Shown one piece after another: positions 19,262-29,178 of a stretch of DNA of 64,000 nucleotides. The translations under genes and the position numbers were made by a program. This stretch comes from Pedobacter endophyticus (lineage in GTDB: Bacteria; Bacteroidota; Bacteroidia; Sphingobacteriales; Sphingobacteriaceae). The notes beneath the pieces were generated by a model. The model did no database searches, was not told the origin of the DNA, and worked only from the letters and a program-made list of their open reading frames with translations. Where the stretch lies: assembly GCF_015679185.1 (NCBI RefSeq), contig NZ_CP064939.1, positions 2,232,001 to 2,296,000 of the forward strand, in the 5' to 3' direction. The stretch's first letter is position 1; every line of letters begins with the position of its first letter.

Positions 19262-20755
19262 TTAATATCCCGGGTTTTGAGGAATTGTACCTGCCGATTT
19301 ATCTACGTCGCCCTGCGGAATTGGGTACAGGTAGTTTTTATCCTGAAAATTCTTTCCTACAGCAGTTAATACGGGCTTGGCCATTTTCCATCGTTTTAGA
19401 TCGTTAAATCGCTGACTTTCGAAGCCAAGTTCTACCCGTCTTTCCTGCATTAACCAGGTTTTTATTTGCGTTTTGTCGGTCGATGCCGGGCGATTGGGCA
19501 AGGTGCCCGCTGGCGCAGTTCCCCCTGTAATGGTTCGTGAGGTTCTGGCCCTTGTTCTGATTTGATTGATGATGGCAACCGCATTGGCATAATCGCCAGT
19601 TTCGTTTAGGGCTTCTGCTTTCCATAACAGAACATCTGCATAGCGAATAAAAATCCGGTTGCTGGGCGCATCGTCATTTCCCTTGTTGGCGCCATTTAGG
19701 GTACCCAAAAGCTTATTTACATTTTTTGGCGCCACGCTCACCGTTAATTCCAATCTCGGATCGTTGGCTTCGAAAGCACTGATAAAATTAGCGGTTGGTG
19801 CAAAAAAGCCCCAGTCTAAAGGTGCACAAATGCCGTTACCGCTTCTAATCAGCGTTCCCGACTTATGGTCGAATGCAAAAATGACTTCATTTTCAGCAAA
19901 CTCCTTGGTTTGATCGAAGCTATCGAAATAATTGGCGTTTAAGCTATAAAAATTTAGCGCCTGCAGCTCATTCACCAAGGTAATTACCTCCGCCCATTTC
20001 TCGTTGTACAGCGCAACTTTAGCCTGCAATGCAATTACTGCACCTTTAGAAACCCTCCACTTTTCGGTGGCATTAGCGTACTTGGTTGCTGGCAACAGCC
20101 CTTTGGCCTTGCTCAAGTCGCTGCTTATTTGTTCCCAAACCTGTTCCTTGGGAACTTTTTTTGCTACTTCATAAGCATCAGAGAATCTTTTTAACGGTAT
20201 AAGTACCACTGGTACATCGCCAAAATTGTTCACCAGATCCATGTAATAGTAAGCCCTTAAAAAGTAACTCTCGCCTAACGATCTGTTCTTTAAATCGCTA
20301 CTTAAGCCCGCTTTTGCCACGCCTGCGTCGTTGGTTAAATAGGCAATTGCCTTGTTGGTTCTTGCTATGCCCTCGTAATCGTAGGCCCAAATGCCGTTAA
20401 ACGCCTGATTGGTTGCAATGAAGCTGAAATTATCCACCTGATCCATCCACGCCTGATCACCATCCGGGTTCCACTTTTTTTGCAAATCATCAGAGGCGAT
20501 GTCATTTACGATCAAATCATTTCTGAACACTGTACCCGCATCCCAGTTCCACTGGCCCAATAAGTTAAGGGTGTTCGAAAGCATCTGATAGGATGCATCA
20601 ACCGATGAGGCAATTACATTGGCGGTAGGATCTTCGTTGAGCACTTCTTCTGGTATTAAACCTATCGGATCTTTGTACAGCTCTTTCTTACATCCCACTA
20701 CAAAGCATATGATAGCCATTGTGACCACGAATGCATATTTGTTTATCTTATTCAT
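19262..20755 (-). CDS. SusD/RagB family outer-membrane lipoprotein of the GH130 locus
   Basis: A 497-aa protein. Start placed at ATG 20755 (MNKINKYAFVVTMAIICFVV), which gives a lipobox VVGC with Cys22; a TTG six codons upstream is less likely. The SusD N-terminal region includes SLGESYFLRAYYYMDLVNNF, and the C-terminal ending LYPIPQGDVDKSAGTIPQNP is typical. It should bind the glycan at the surface and pass it to the SusC pore. It follows the SusC stop by 18 bases, in the same operon. Confidence 0.95.
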   Translation of the reverse strand: MNKINKYAFVVTMAIICFVVGCKKELYKDPIGLIPEEVLNEDPTANVIASSVDASYQMLSNTLNLLGQWNWDAGTVFRNDLIVNDIASDDLQKKWNPDGDQAWMDQVDNFSFIATNQAFNGIWAYDYEGIARTNKAIAYLTNDAGVAKAGLSSDLKNRSLGESYFLRAYYYMDLVNNFGDVPVVLIPLKRFSDAYEVAKKVPKEQVWEQISSDLSKAKGLLPATKYANATEKWRVSKGAVIALQAKVALYNEKWAEVITLVNELQALNFYSLNANYFDSFDQTKEFAENEVIFAFDHKSGTLIRSGNGICAPLDWGFFAPTANFISAFEANDPRLELTVSVAPKNVNKLLGTLNGANKGNDDAPSNRIFIRYADVLLWKAEALNETGDYANAVAIINQIRTRARTSRTITGGTAPAGTLPNRPASTDKTQIKTWLMQERRVELGFESQRFNDLKRWKMAKPVLTAVGKNFQDKNYLYPIPQGDVDKSAGTIPQNPGY

Positions 20756-20773
20756 ATCAAAAAGGTTTATCAA

Positions 20774-23700
20774 TTAAAATTTCACATTTACACCAAACAA
20801 GATGGCTCTCGATTGCGGATAGGTACCATAATCTACCTGATCTACCGTTTCCGGATCGAGCCCTGAGTAGTTGGTGCTTGTCCATAAGTTTTGCCCCGAA
20901 ACGTATAAACGCACATTTTTTACACCAAGCTTCTGCAAACCGCTAAACGAGTAGCCAAGCTCAACGTTTTTCAACCTGATATAGGAGGCGTCTTCGACAT
21001 AGAGATTTGAAAATTTGCTGCTTCCGTTATCATCGAAACTTACCCGCGGGATGGTATTCGAAGTTCCCGGGCCACTCCAACTGCCCAATGCCGCGGTGGT
21101 ATAGTTAAATGGCCGCGTATCAAAATCAATAATCTGTTTTAACTGGTTAAACTTGTCTATTCCTTCTACCCCTTGAAACAGTACAGAAAGATCAAACCCT
21201 TTGTAAGAACCGTTCAGATTGATGCCATAGCTAAATTTAGGAATATTGTTGCCGATGTAGGTTTTATCGGCATCGGTAATGGTTTTGTCGCCATTGATAT
21301 CCTCAAACTTGATATCGCCGGGCTTAGCACTGCTACCCGTAAGGTAGCTATCAATTTCGGCCTGGGTTTGAAACACGCCAATCATATTAAAACCATAAAA
21401 CTGGTTCAGCGAATGGCCAACTTCTGTTCTGCTATAGGCCGATGTTATATTTGGGTAGTTAGGGTGCAGTTTTTTCACCACATTGGTAAGCGTAGAAAAG
21501 TTCGCATTAACACCGTATTTAAAAGCGTTATCATTATTGGTGTAGCCCAAACTTACCTCGAGACCTTTGTTTTCAACCTTGGCCGTATTTAGGTACGATG
21601 GGCTCACATTGCCGATAAAGCCCGGTAAACCGATTGGCAACAAAATATCGGAAGTGTTTTTGATAAAATAATCAACGCTCAAATTTAAACTGTTCTTCAG
21701 TAAGCCTACGTCCAGCCCAATATTGAGTTGCGTGGTGGTTTCCCATTTAATATCAGGATTTCCATATCTTACAATCTGAAATTGATTACCAACTTTGTTG
21801 ATTACATTTAAGTAGGCATAATTTGGGATTCCCTGGTTACCGAGACTACCGTAAGTTGCCCTGAGTTTTAGGTTTGAGATTACCCTGTTATCTTGCAAAA
21901 AGTCTTCACCCGAGATGCGCCATGCAGCGGCAACCGATGGAAAATAGCCCCATTGATTGTTTTCTCCAAAGCGGGAAGAGCGATCGGCCCGTATATTTGC
22001 TGTTAAGAAATATTTTCCGGCATAGTTGTAATCAACAGAAGAAAACAACGAGAACAATCCGTATTCAGCGGCGCTTCCACCGTTGTAAAGATCGGGCAAG
22101 CCGCCAAAATCGATGTATTGGAAGTTGGGATCCGTATAATCGAATCTTCGGCGAGATGCAGATATGGCGTCGGCCCTATTCTTTATAAATTCCGAACCCA
22201 CCAAAGCAGTTAAACTATGGCTGCCAAAAGTTTTGGTGTAATTTAAGGTATTTGTCCAGGTGGTTTCCAGTTCCTGACCACGCTCTTCGTTTAACCCGTT
22301 TGGCCGATTAATTCTGCCCAAACCAACATCAAGCGCTGAGCCGCCACCGTCGTTATCGCCGAAATTAGTTAAAAATGCCTTATTGTGCCTAAACAGCAGG
22401 TTTACCCCGAAGCTGCTCCTAAAAGTCAGTTCCTTATCTTTTAAAAACGAGTAAGCTGCAAAAGCATTTCCGAACGTTTTGAACAGGTTTCTTTTATCGT
22501 TGCTAAAATAGGCAAGCGCAATCGGGTTTTGCGATTTCTCGAAGTTTTGATCCCAATCATTTCCGGGACCTTTATAAAAAGGCAGATCGGTAAATGGATT
22601 CGCAGCCGTGTAGGTCGGATCGCCCGGCGACTTGAAAACTGAAATTACCGGAGGCCGTAAAAAAGCATGTCTGATAATTCCCGGGGCGTCTCCCCTGGAT
22701 GACAAGGCGTCTTGCATCTCATTTGAGATTTGAAGATTGGCGCCAACTTTCAGCCTATCGGTTAAATTGGCAGTAATATTCGGGCGAAAATTAATCCGTT
22801 GATATTGATCATTGTCGTAAACTACAATTCCGTTCTGTTTATAGTAAGCACCGGATAAAAAATATTGTACTTTTTCACTTCCGCCGCTGGCGCTAACCTG
22901 TGCCACCTGCGAATGTCCGGTAACAAAAAGCTCATCCAGCCAATCGGTATTTGCCAAATCGGTTCTTGCCTTTTCGGCAATGTAAGGGTTTGTGCCGCTA
23001 TAACCAGAATTGCCCCAGGCCTCTTCAATTTTATTGAGGTATTGGGTAGTATTGAGCATAGTTGGCAAATTGGTTGCCTGTTGAATGCCATTAAAATAAT
23101 TAATATCGATAGCTGTCGAATTGACCACTCCCTGCTTGGTGGTAATAATTACCACGCCATTTGCGGCCCTCGATCCGTAAATTGCGGCCGAAGAGGCATC
23201 TTTCAACACGTTTAGCGATTTAATGTCGTTCGTGTTGATGTGCGAAATATCGACCGTTGGAACGCCATCCACTACAAACAGCGGACTGTTGCCAGAGCCG
23301 AAAGTTCCCTCGCCCCTGATGCGGATATTGATCGGATCGCCGGGTGCACCTGTGCTTTGTGTAACGGTTACACCTGCTACCTGCCCTTGAAGCACTTGCG
23401 CTACATCGGGCACCCTGCGTTTTTCTGCGTCGGCCATATCTAATATTCCTACAGCACCGGTTAAGTTCGCCCTTTTTTGGGTGGTATATCCAACTACAAC
23501 CACATCGTTTAACGATTGGGTGGTGGGTATTAATGAAACATCTACATTTCCACCTGTGGCATTTCTAGTTACAGAACCGTAACCCACGTAGTTAAAGGTT
23601 AAGCTTTGTGCCGAGCCTGCTTGTAGTGTTAATACATATACTCCATTTCCATCGGTAGAGGTTTTGTTTTGAGTGTTCATTTGCGTTACTACTACCCCCG

Positions 23701-23824
23701 GCAAAGGCTGATTAGCTTCATCAGTCACCTTTCCGGTTACTCTAGTTTGTGCATAACTTGTGAAACCCGTAATGGCTAAAAACAAGAAAACCAACGATGC
23801 ATAGATACGTCTGTTTTTTTTCAT
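20774..23824 (-). CDS. SusC/RagA family TonB-linked outer-membrane transporter of the GH130 locus
   Basis: A 1016-aa protein with a signal peptide (MKKNRRIYASLVFLFLAITG, cut after SYAQ). Next comes a carboxypeptidase-regulatory-like domain (about 27-105, VTGKVTDEANQPLPGVVVTQ). The plug begins near VVVGYTTQKRANLTGAVGIL and contains LKDASSAAIYGSRAANGVVI. The beta barrel ends SRAILFGVNVKF. Unlike the SusC at 4709 it has no low-complexity linker after the signal peptide. It should import oligosaccharide, in pair with the SusD downstream. Confidence 0.96.
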   Translation of the reverse strand: MKKNRRIYASLVFLFLAITGFTSYAQTRVTGKVTDEANQPLPGVVVTQMNTQNKTSTDGNGVYVLTLQAGSAQSLTFNYVGYGSVTRNATGGNVDVSLIPTTQSLNDVVVVGYTTQKRANLTGAVGILDMADAEKRRVPDVAQVLQGQVAGVTVTQSTGAPGDPINIRIRGEGTFGSGNSPLFVVDGVPTVDISHINTNDIKSLNVLKDASSAAIYGSRAANGVVIITTKQGVVNSTAIDINYFNGIQQATNLPTMLNTTQYLNKIEEAWGNSGYSGTNPYIAEKARTDLANTDWLDELFVTGHSQVAQVSASGGSEKVQYFLSGAYYKQNGIVVYDNDQYQRINFRPNITANLTDRLKVGANLQISNEMQDALSSRGDAPGIIRHAFLRPPVISVFKSPGDPTYTAANPFTDLPFYKGPGNDWDQNFEKSQNPIALAYFSNDKRNLFKTFGNAFAAYSFLKDKELTFRSSFGVNLLFRHNKAFLTNFGDNDGGGSALDVGLGRINRPNGLNEERGQELETTWTNTLNYTKTFGSHSLTALVGSEFIKNRADAISASRRRFDYTDPNFQYIDFGGLPDLYNGGSAAEYGLFSLFSSVDYNYAGKYFLTANIRADRSSRFGENNQWGYFPSVAAAWRISGEDFLQDNRVISNLKLRATYGSLGNQGIPNYAYLNVINKVGNQFQIVRYGNPDIKWETTTQLNIGLDVGLLKNSLNLSVDYFIKNTSDILLPIGLPGFIGNVSPSYLNTAKVENKGLEVSLGYTNNDNAFKYGVNANFSTLTNVVKKLHPNYPNITSAYSRTEVGHSLNQFYGFNMIGVFQTQAEIDSYLTGSSAKPGDIKFEDINGDKTITDADKTYIGNNIPKFSYGINLNGSYKGFDLSVLFQGVEGIDKFNQLKQIIDFDTRPFNYTTAALGSWSGPGTSNTIPRVSFDDNGSSKFSNLYVEDASYIRLKNVELGYSFSGLQKLGVKNVRLYVSGQNLWTSTNYSGLDPETVDQVDYGTYPQSRAILFGVNVKF

Positions 23825-23845
23825 CTGATTTATATTTGATTAGAA

Positions 23846-23853
23846 CAAATATA
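23846..23853 (-). promoter_or_regulatory. Putative -7 box upstream of the SusC gene
   Basis: On the minus strand TATATTTG matches TAnnTTTG and lies about 22 bases before the SusC ATG at 23824. A TTTTG lies 14 bases further upstream, closer than the usual 17-23, so the call is tentative. Confidence 0.4.
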
Positions 23854-23972
23854 GACTAGGGTGTGTGCAAAAGGAGTGTACTATGATAACATTTTAGTTC
23901 ACTATTGTTGCGAAACGCTGGTTTGAGGTGGTTTTTTGGGTTATGGGTACAATGTCGTCCTGAGTGCCCGCC

Positions 23973-24203
23973 CAATGTTATTTAGTTAAGCTCGACGGGT
24001 GTCATCCGATAGCTATCGGATCTGAGCCTTTCGACTTCGCTAAAGATGAACTGAGTCGACGACCTTTTCTATAGGAAAAAACAAATAAACATCGCCCTTC
24101 GACTAAGCCCGTATTGAGCATTTCGACTACGCTCAATACAAGCTCAAGCCGAAATGCCAAGGGTGACAAAGTTTTTTGTTTTTTCCTTAACTAAATGACA
24201 TTG
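23973..24203. repeat. MITE-like interspersed element, copy 3 (best-preserved ends)
   Basis: A 231-bp element with 18-bp inverted ends: CAATGTTATTTAGTTAAG on the left and CTTAACTAAATGACATTG on the right, differing at one position. The interior has CGACGGGTGTCATCCGATAG, CTGAGCCTTTCGACTTCGCT and a second half-related stretch ending GCCAAGGGTGACAAAG. No protein is encoded. Confidence 0.8.
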
Positions 24204-24406
24204 ATCGCCCGCCTGAAACCGGACGGGCAGGCAGCGAAGGATCCCCAAGCGATGAAACCGAAGCGCCAATTAAGCACTGCCCTAAAAACAATGAATGTGA
24301 GTAGGCTAAGCAAAGAGCAGTGCTAATAGGAAACAGATTTACTTCGTAGCTGCTTCGCGGTCTTCGCTAGGCTACCATTGACGTTCTTCAAAAACAACAC
24401 AAAATC

Positions 24407-24490
24407 GTCATTTCGAGCGCAGCCGAGAAATCTTTGAACATAACTTTGCGCAAGATTTCTTCTCCTAAGGAGCACTTCGGTCGAAATGAC
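24407..24490. repeat. Inverted-repeat element (GTCATTTCGA ends), copy 2
   Basis: GTCATTTCGA at the left and TCGAAATGAC at the right are a perfect 10-bp inverted pair, 84 bp in total. The inside contains GAGAAATC and AGATTTCTTCTCC, as in 13891-14002. With copy 3 of the MITE-like element it fills the intergenic stretch 23825-24559, where no gene is seen. Confidence 0.65.
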
Positions 24491-24559
24491 AACTCCTCAA
24501 TGATATTCTTCTAAAAAACAACGTCATGCCCTATTGATTTTTTTTGGATATATTAAAAC

Positions 24560-27500
24560 TCAGATCCGATAGCTATCGGATGGCAATGGGCTCTCATCAG
24601 CCTGATATTGCTTTTGCCGATATTCGTTCGGCGCCAGGTGGTAAATTTTCTTAAACTCCCTAAAGAAATATGACTTATTATTAAAGCCGGTTAGGTAAAA
24701 AATTTCAGACACATTAAGCTTGCTATTTTGCAGTAATACCGCAGCGTGTTTTAATCGAATGCGCTTAATAAATTCAGATGGTGTCATCCCCGCCAGCGAT
24801 TTTAGTTTGCGGTACAACTGCATTTTACTGATGCACAATGCATCTTCTAACTTGGCCGCGTCGAGATCGGGCTCTGCGAGGTTATCCTCTACTGCCTTAA
24901 CCAATGCATTCAAAAATTCCTTATCCCCTTGCTCCAAATCAACATCTACAAATTGATTGTTAATATTTCTGTCTTTAATTAAATGGTTCATCCGCTCGCG
25001 GTAATCCAGCAGTTTTCGCACCCGCATTTGCAGGTAGTTCACGTTAAACGGCTTAGCAATATAGGCATCGGCCCCGGTTTCGTAACCTTCGGTTTTGTTT
25101 TCCTCAGTGCCTTTTGCCGAGAGCATAATAAAGGGGATATGACAGGTTGCAGGAACGGTTTTAATGTGTTTACAGAGTTCCAACCCATCCATATCGGGCA
25201 TCATCACGTCGCTGATAATAATATCGGGCGTGTTATTTTTCAGAAATGAGAGTGCTGAAACGCCATTTTCAGCCTCATAAACATTGTAATGATCTTTTAA
25301 GATGTTTTTAATTAGGAACCGCAGCGCCAAATCATCTTCAACCACGAGCACGCTGTGGGTGCAAACGGCCTTTAAATCATCAATCAACGCCACCTTATTA
25401 TTTTCTTCCACCGAGGCTATAGGTTCTTGTTCGTAAGGTTTCAAAATCGATTCGAATAGCGACGAAGGCGCCGAGGTTACCACCTCATCTTTTTTACCCT
25501 CGATAGCTTGTTGTAATTTCAGTTTAAAACTGAACGAAATCCAATCGTTTTTTAAAGAAGCGTTTAATTCGCCATCCATAATGGCAACAAGCTCTTTTGT
25601 AAACGCAAGACCAATTCCGGTACTGAAATTATTCAGGTCGCTACTCTTCCCCACCTGAAATTCCTTAAAAATATCTTCCAGATCGCTTTCTGCAAGCCTG
25701 CAGCCCGAGTTCGATACAACAATCTCCAGCTCCTGGCTATGCTGATCGTATGTAGCTGTAAAAACTACTTCTTCTCTTTCGCCCGAATGTTTGAAGGCAT
25801 TGGAAAGGAGATTGAAAAGCACTTTTTCAAACTTATCCTTATCAATGAAGCCCGCAATTCCGTCTTCGATATGCCGGGTAAAGGTCTGCTCCTTTTTGGT
25901 TGAAGCGGGAACAAAAAGCTGACTCAAACTGGTGAGTAGCTTAGAAATGTCGAAATAATCATCACTACGTTTCAAATAGCCGGCCTCAGCCTTGCGAAAT
26001 TCGAGCAGTTGATGCACCAAATAGGTTAAACGGGCGGTATGCTGATGAATAAGCGAAAGAAAATAACTTTGGCCAGTCGGTTTGCCGGATGAATTTTCTT
26101 TTTGCATGAAATGCTCTACGGAACCTAAAATAAGGGTTAACGGGGTCTGAATCTCATGGGCTATGTTGGTAAAGAAATTGATCCTTTGGCGATGATTCTC
26201 TTCGTCTTTTTGCCTAAACAACGACTCGCGTTCGAGCTTAAACTTCATTTCGAGCTTATTTTTCCGGTAGCGGTGAAAGGCGTATCCGGCAATAACCAAG
26301 AGCACAAAATAACAAGCGTAAGCCGGCAAAGTAAGCCAGAAATATTGCTTCACATGCAGCCGCAGCGCAACAACGTCTTTTGTCCAAACGCCTTCGCCAT
26401 TACTCCAGCGTACAACCAATTCATATTGCCCCGGCGGGATATTGTAATACGCAATCTTTCCATCGGTACCGGTGTATCGCCAGCTTTGGTCGAGGCCCTT
26501 AAGCTGATATGCAAATTCGTTTTTTGATGCGTTAAAATAATTTAAGGCATTAAAAGAGAACTGAAAAAAGTTGCTTTTTCGCTCAATATCAAAGCTTTCA
26601 ACAGCTTGTTGATTGGCTTTTATAACGAGATACTGATTATTGAAAAATGCCTTTCCACCCATTTGCAAGTCGGAAATCAACAAATTGGGCTGTTTGGTAT
26701 TCTCGGTAATGTGCTTTGGCAAAAAGTAGTTGAAACCGTAAATCCCTCCAAAAAACAAGTTATTGTTCGATGCCTTAAACGTGGCGCCATCGCTAAACTC
26801 GTTGCTTTGTAAACCATCGCTTTCCTGATAATTGGCAACACTATTATTTTGCGGGTTTATTTTTGCAATCCCTTTATTTGTACTGAGCCAAATGTTGCCC
26901 GCCCCGTCTTCTTGAATGGCATGTATAGTATTGTTGGGCAAGCCACTGTTCATTGTAATCTTATTAAAACGCGGCTCACTTTTAAGCGACTCACTGTAGC
27001 TAAGGTAATTTAAACCGTAACTGGTGCCCACCCAAAGCCGATTTTTGCTGTCGTAAAATAGAGAAAGCACATCGCTATGCGACAAACTGCCTTCGTAACC
27101 CGAAGCTTTGTAAGTGGTAAACTGGCCGTTCTTTTTATTGATCACACTGAGCCCTCCATAACGGCAGGCAATCCAGAGGCGATCATCTTTGCCTTGGGCC
27201 AAGGCATAAATAATGTCGTTTACAGGTCCGTTGGTCTCCTTTGATGAAGAATAATATTGTTTAAAATAGGTTAATGCAAGCGCCTGATTGCTTTGGCGGG
27301 AGATTTTTAAGTGTACAAGGCCAAAACCACTGGTGCCAAGCCAAACCGAACCGTCGGCATCTTCCAGTATGGCATAAACCGACCGAAATTCGGGATAGCG
27401 ATCTGCCCCTTTGATGTTTGCCCAATTAACGATCTTATTTGTTCGTTTATCGTATATTGATAGCCCCTTGCCATCGGTGCCGATATAAATCAATTCGCCC

Positions 27501-28714
27501 GAGCCCTTTTTTATCGCAAAAACAGCATTGTTCTCGAGCCCGTTGCTCACATCAATTTTTTGCGTTTTCTGCGGCGACTTACCCGCATTCCAGAAATCTT
27601 TCAAAATAAACAGGCCATTCCCCTTTGTGCCAACCCACAAATTGCCATTGTCTTCGGCAAAGGCCCTAATCGGCTTGTTAATGTTTACGCCGTTAATTTT
27701 GGTCATCAGGCCGAAATAGTTTTCGTTTGGATAAATCTGGATAAGTCCGTTTCCGTCGGTACCGAGCCACAGTACGCTATTTTCGCCCACGCTTAACGCA
27801 GTAATTTTAAGGTTTGCTACCTTTTCTGCCTCGCTTGCCAGAAACGTCGTTGGCTGAAACCTGTTGTCGACGATTTGAATGCCCTGATTTTCCCATGCAA
27901 TCACATAATGGGATTGATAGAAAGCTATGGATCTGATTTTCCGCGACGGTAACGGAAGGCGTTGTGCCGATAATTTTGCATCAATACTAAAATGTTCGTC
28001 GTTAATGTTAGAAAAAACGACCTTATCATTTGCAGCAACGAGATTATTTACGCCTCCGGGAATAGCTATCGTTTTAAGAACTTGTAATTTCTTGGGCCCA
28101 ATTTTAGCCACTAGCAAACGTCCGCTCTTATCTAAAAAACACAGCCTATCGCCAATAAAACAGGTCTTTATAATACTTTCTGCATCATTAAAATGTTGAT
28201 AATCGAGAAACTGGTCTTTTGCATCATCGTACTTACGAAGCATGCCGTTTGCCGCGAAGCAAAATACTTCGCCAGCCTTGCTGATAATCAACTCATATTC
28301 GTTTTCGCGGATCTTCTGGATTGCTGTGTTCTTATAAAAATACCTGCTGAACTTGCCCGAAACCTTGTTGTACCGCGAAACGCCGCCAATGGTGCTGATC
28401 CAAATGTTATTTTTGTGGTCTTCTTTTATCGATTGGATTACATTGCTGCCAATGCTGTTCTGGCGCTGATCTATATTGTGGTTGTAAACACTAAAATTTG
28501 CTCCGTCGTACCGGTTCAAACCATCCCAGGTTCCAATCCATAATAGCTGATCTCTATCTTGAAAAATCGTATTGATAGAACTGTTCGAAAGTCCGTTTCG
28601 ATTATCGAGCTGTCTGTAATAAAATGAGTTAGGTGGCTCAACGTCTACGGCATGGGCTCCGCTAGCGCAGAACAGCCCGGCAATAAAGGACAGAAAGATA
28701 AACACACGGTTCAT
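24560..28714 (-). CDS. Hybrid two-component system regulator (HTCS) of the GH130 locus
   Basis: A 1384-aa one-protein signalling system. In order: signal peptide (1-22), two seven-bladed propellers built from Reg_prop repeats such as LLWIGTWDGLNRYDG (about 40-700), a Y_Y_Y domain (about 710-785), one membrane span (about 793-813), a His-kinase dimerisation domain with FFTNIAHEIQTPLTLI near 853, an ATPase domain with NLLSNAFKH near 973, a receiver with phospho-Asp in IIISDVMMPDMDG near 1170, and a C-terminal AraC-type HTH (about 1280-1380). The ATP-lid motif reads SNSGCR where many kinases have DxGxG. It senses periplasmic oligosaccharide and should activate the adjacent SusC operon. Confidence 0.96.
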   Translation of the reverse strand: MNRVFIFLSFIAGLFCASGAHAVDVEPPNSFYYRQLDNRNGLSNSSINTIFQDRDQLLWIGTWDGLNRYDGANFSVYNHNIDQRQNSIGSNVIQSIKEDHKNNIWISTIGGVSRYNKVSGKFSRYFYKNTAIQKIRENEYELIISKAGEVFCFAANGMLRKYDDAKDQFLDYQHFNDAESIIKTCFIGDRLCFLDKSGRLLVAKIGPKKLQVLKTIAIPGGVNNLVAANDKVVFSNINDEHFSIDAKLSAQRLPLPSRKIRSIAFYQSHYVIAWENQGIQIVDNRFQPTTFLASEAEKVANLKITALSVGENSVLWLGTDGNGLIQIYPNENYFGLMTKINGVNINKPIRAFAEDNGNLWVGTKGNGLFILKDFWNAGKSPQKTQKIDVSNGLENNAVFAIKKGSGELIYIGTDGKGLSIYDKRTNKIVNWANIKGADRYPEFRSVYAILEDADGSVWLGTSGFGLVHLKISRQSNQALALTYFKQYYSSSKETNGPVNDIIYALAQGKDDRLWIACRYGGLSVINKKNGQFTTYKASGYEGSLSHSDVLSLFYDSKNRLWVGTSYGLNYLSYSESLKSEPRFNKITMNSGLPNNTIHAIQEDGAGNIWLSTNKGIAKINPQNNSVANYQESDGLQSNEFSDGATFKASNNNLFFGGIYGFNYFLPKHITENTKQPNLLISDLQMGGKAFFNNQYLVIKANQQAVESFDIERKSNFFQFSFNALNYFNASKNEFAYQLKGLDQSWRYTGTDGKIAYYNIPPGQYELVVRWSNGEGVWTKDVVALRLHVKQYFWLTLPAYACYFVLLVIAGYAFHRYRKNKLEMKFKLERESLFRQKDEENHRQRINFFTNIAHEIQTPLTLILGSVEHFMQKENSSGKPTGQSYFLSLIHQHTARLTYLVHQLLEFRKAEAGYLKRSDDYFDISKLLTSLSQLFVPASTKKEQTFTRHIEDGIAGFIDKDKFEKVLFNLLSNAFKHSGEREEVVFTATYDQHSQELEIVVSNSGCRLAESDLEDIFKEFQVGKSSDLNNFSTGIGLAFTKELVAIMDGELNASLKNDWISFSFKLKLQQAIEGKKDEVVTSAPSSLFESILKPYEQEPIASVEENNKVALIDDLKAVCTHSVLVVEDDLALRFLIKNILKDHYNVYEAENGVSALSFLKNNTPDIIISDVMMPDMDGLELCKHIKTVPATCHIPFIMLSAKGTEENKTEGYETGADAYIAKPFNVNYLQMRVRKLLDYRERMNHLIKDRNINNQFVDVDLEQGDKEFLNALVKAVEDNLAEPDLDAAKLEDALCISKMQLYRKLKSLAGMTPSEFIKRIRLKHAAVLLQNSKLNVSEIFYLTGFNNKSYFFREFKKIYHLAPNEYRQKQYQADESPLPSDSYRI

Positions 28715-28807
28715 ACAGCCTTGGTTTTTATAATCATTTGGTTAAAAATTTCGGGATGAATAAATCTACTTAAAAATTTAACCAAATCCTACAAAACCAA
28801 CGTCCAT

Positions 28808-28842
28808 AAAAAAAGCGATCGCTTTATGCGATCGCTTTTTTT
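28808..28842. terminator. Rho-independent terminator, hairpin AAGCGATCGC/GCGATCGCTT
   Basis: AAAAAAGCGATCGC, a TTTAT loop, then GCGATCGCTTTTTT. The hairpin is flanked by A and T runs, so it can act in both directions. On the minus strand it closes the csbD-like gene, which ends at 28858. Confidence 0.85.
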
Positions 28843-28857
28843 ATGATTTAAAAGAGT

Positions 28858-29043
28858 TTATAAAGAGTTAATCCACTTTACAAGTTCATCTCTTCCTTTA
28901 CCTGTTTTTTGTTGAAGTTTGCCTAACAATTCGTCGTCTTGACCTTCTTCGTGGGCTAAATCATCGTCGGTTAACTCAGCATACGCTTGTTTAACTTTTC
29001 CTTTAATCTCGTTCCACTTTCCTTTTATTTCCAATTTGTCCAT
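28858..29043 (-). CDS. CsbD-like small stress protein
   Basis: A 61-aa acidic, Lys-rich protein beginning [19 protein letters not shown], the typical CsbD family opening, followed by [20 protein letters not shown] and [16 protein letters not shown]. CsbD proteins are induced by general or nutrient stress in several bacteria; the molecular role is not known. It appears to be a single-gene unit with its own terminator just downstream. Confidence 0.88.
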   Translation of the reverse strand: MDKLEIKGKWNEIKGKVKQAYAELTDDDLAHEEGQDDELLGKLQQKTGKGRDELVKWINSL

Positions 29044-29178
29044 TTTGGTAGTTTTTAGTTAGTATTATTAAATGTTGTACTTAAACAACACCAATACAGG
29101 GCTTTTGTTTTTTGGAAGCGGATTTACAACAATTCGAAAAAGTAAATTTTATCCGACGATTATAAAACCAACGGGCTA

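Noticed and set aside
19262-20755. A second SusD start at TTG 20773.
   Set aside because: It would add six residues with no effect on the lipobox; ATG 20755 gives the normal N-terminus.
28808-28842. GCGATCGC palindromes as a HIP1-like motif of cyanobacteria.
   Set aside because: Here the octamer is simply both arms of a terminator hairpin; it is not dispersed in the window.
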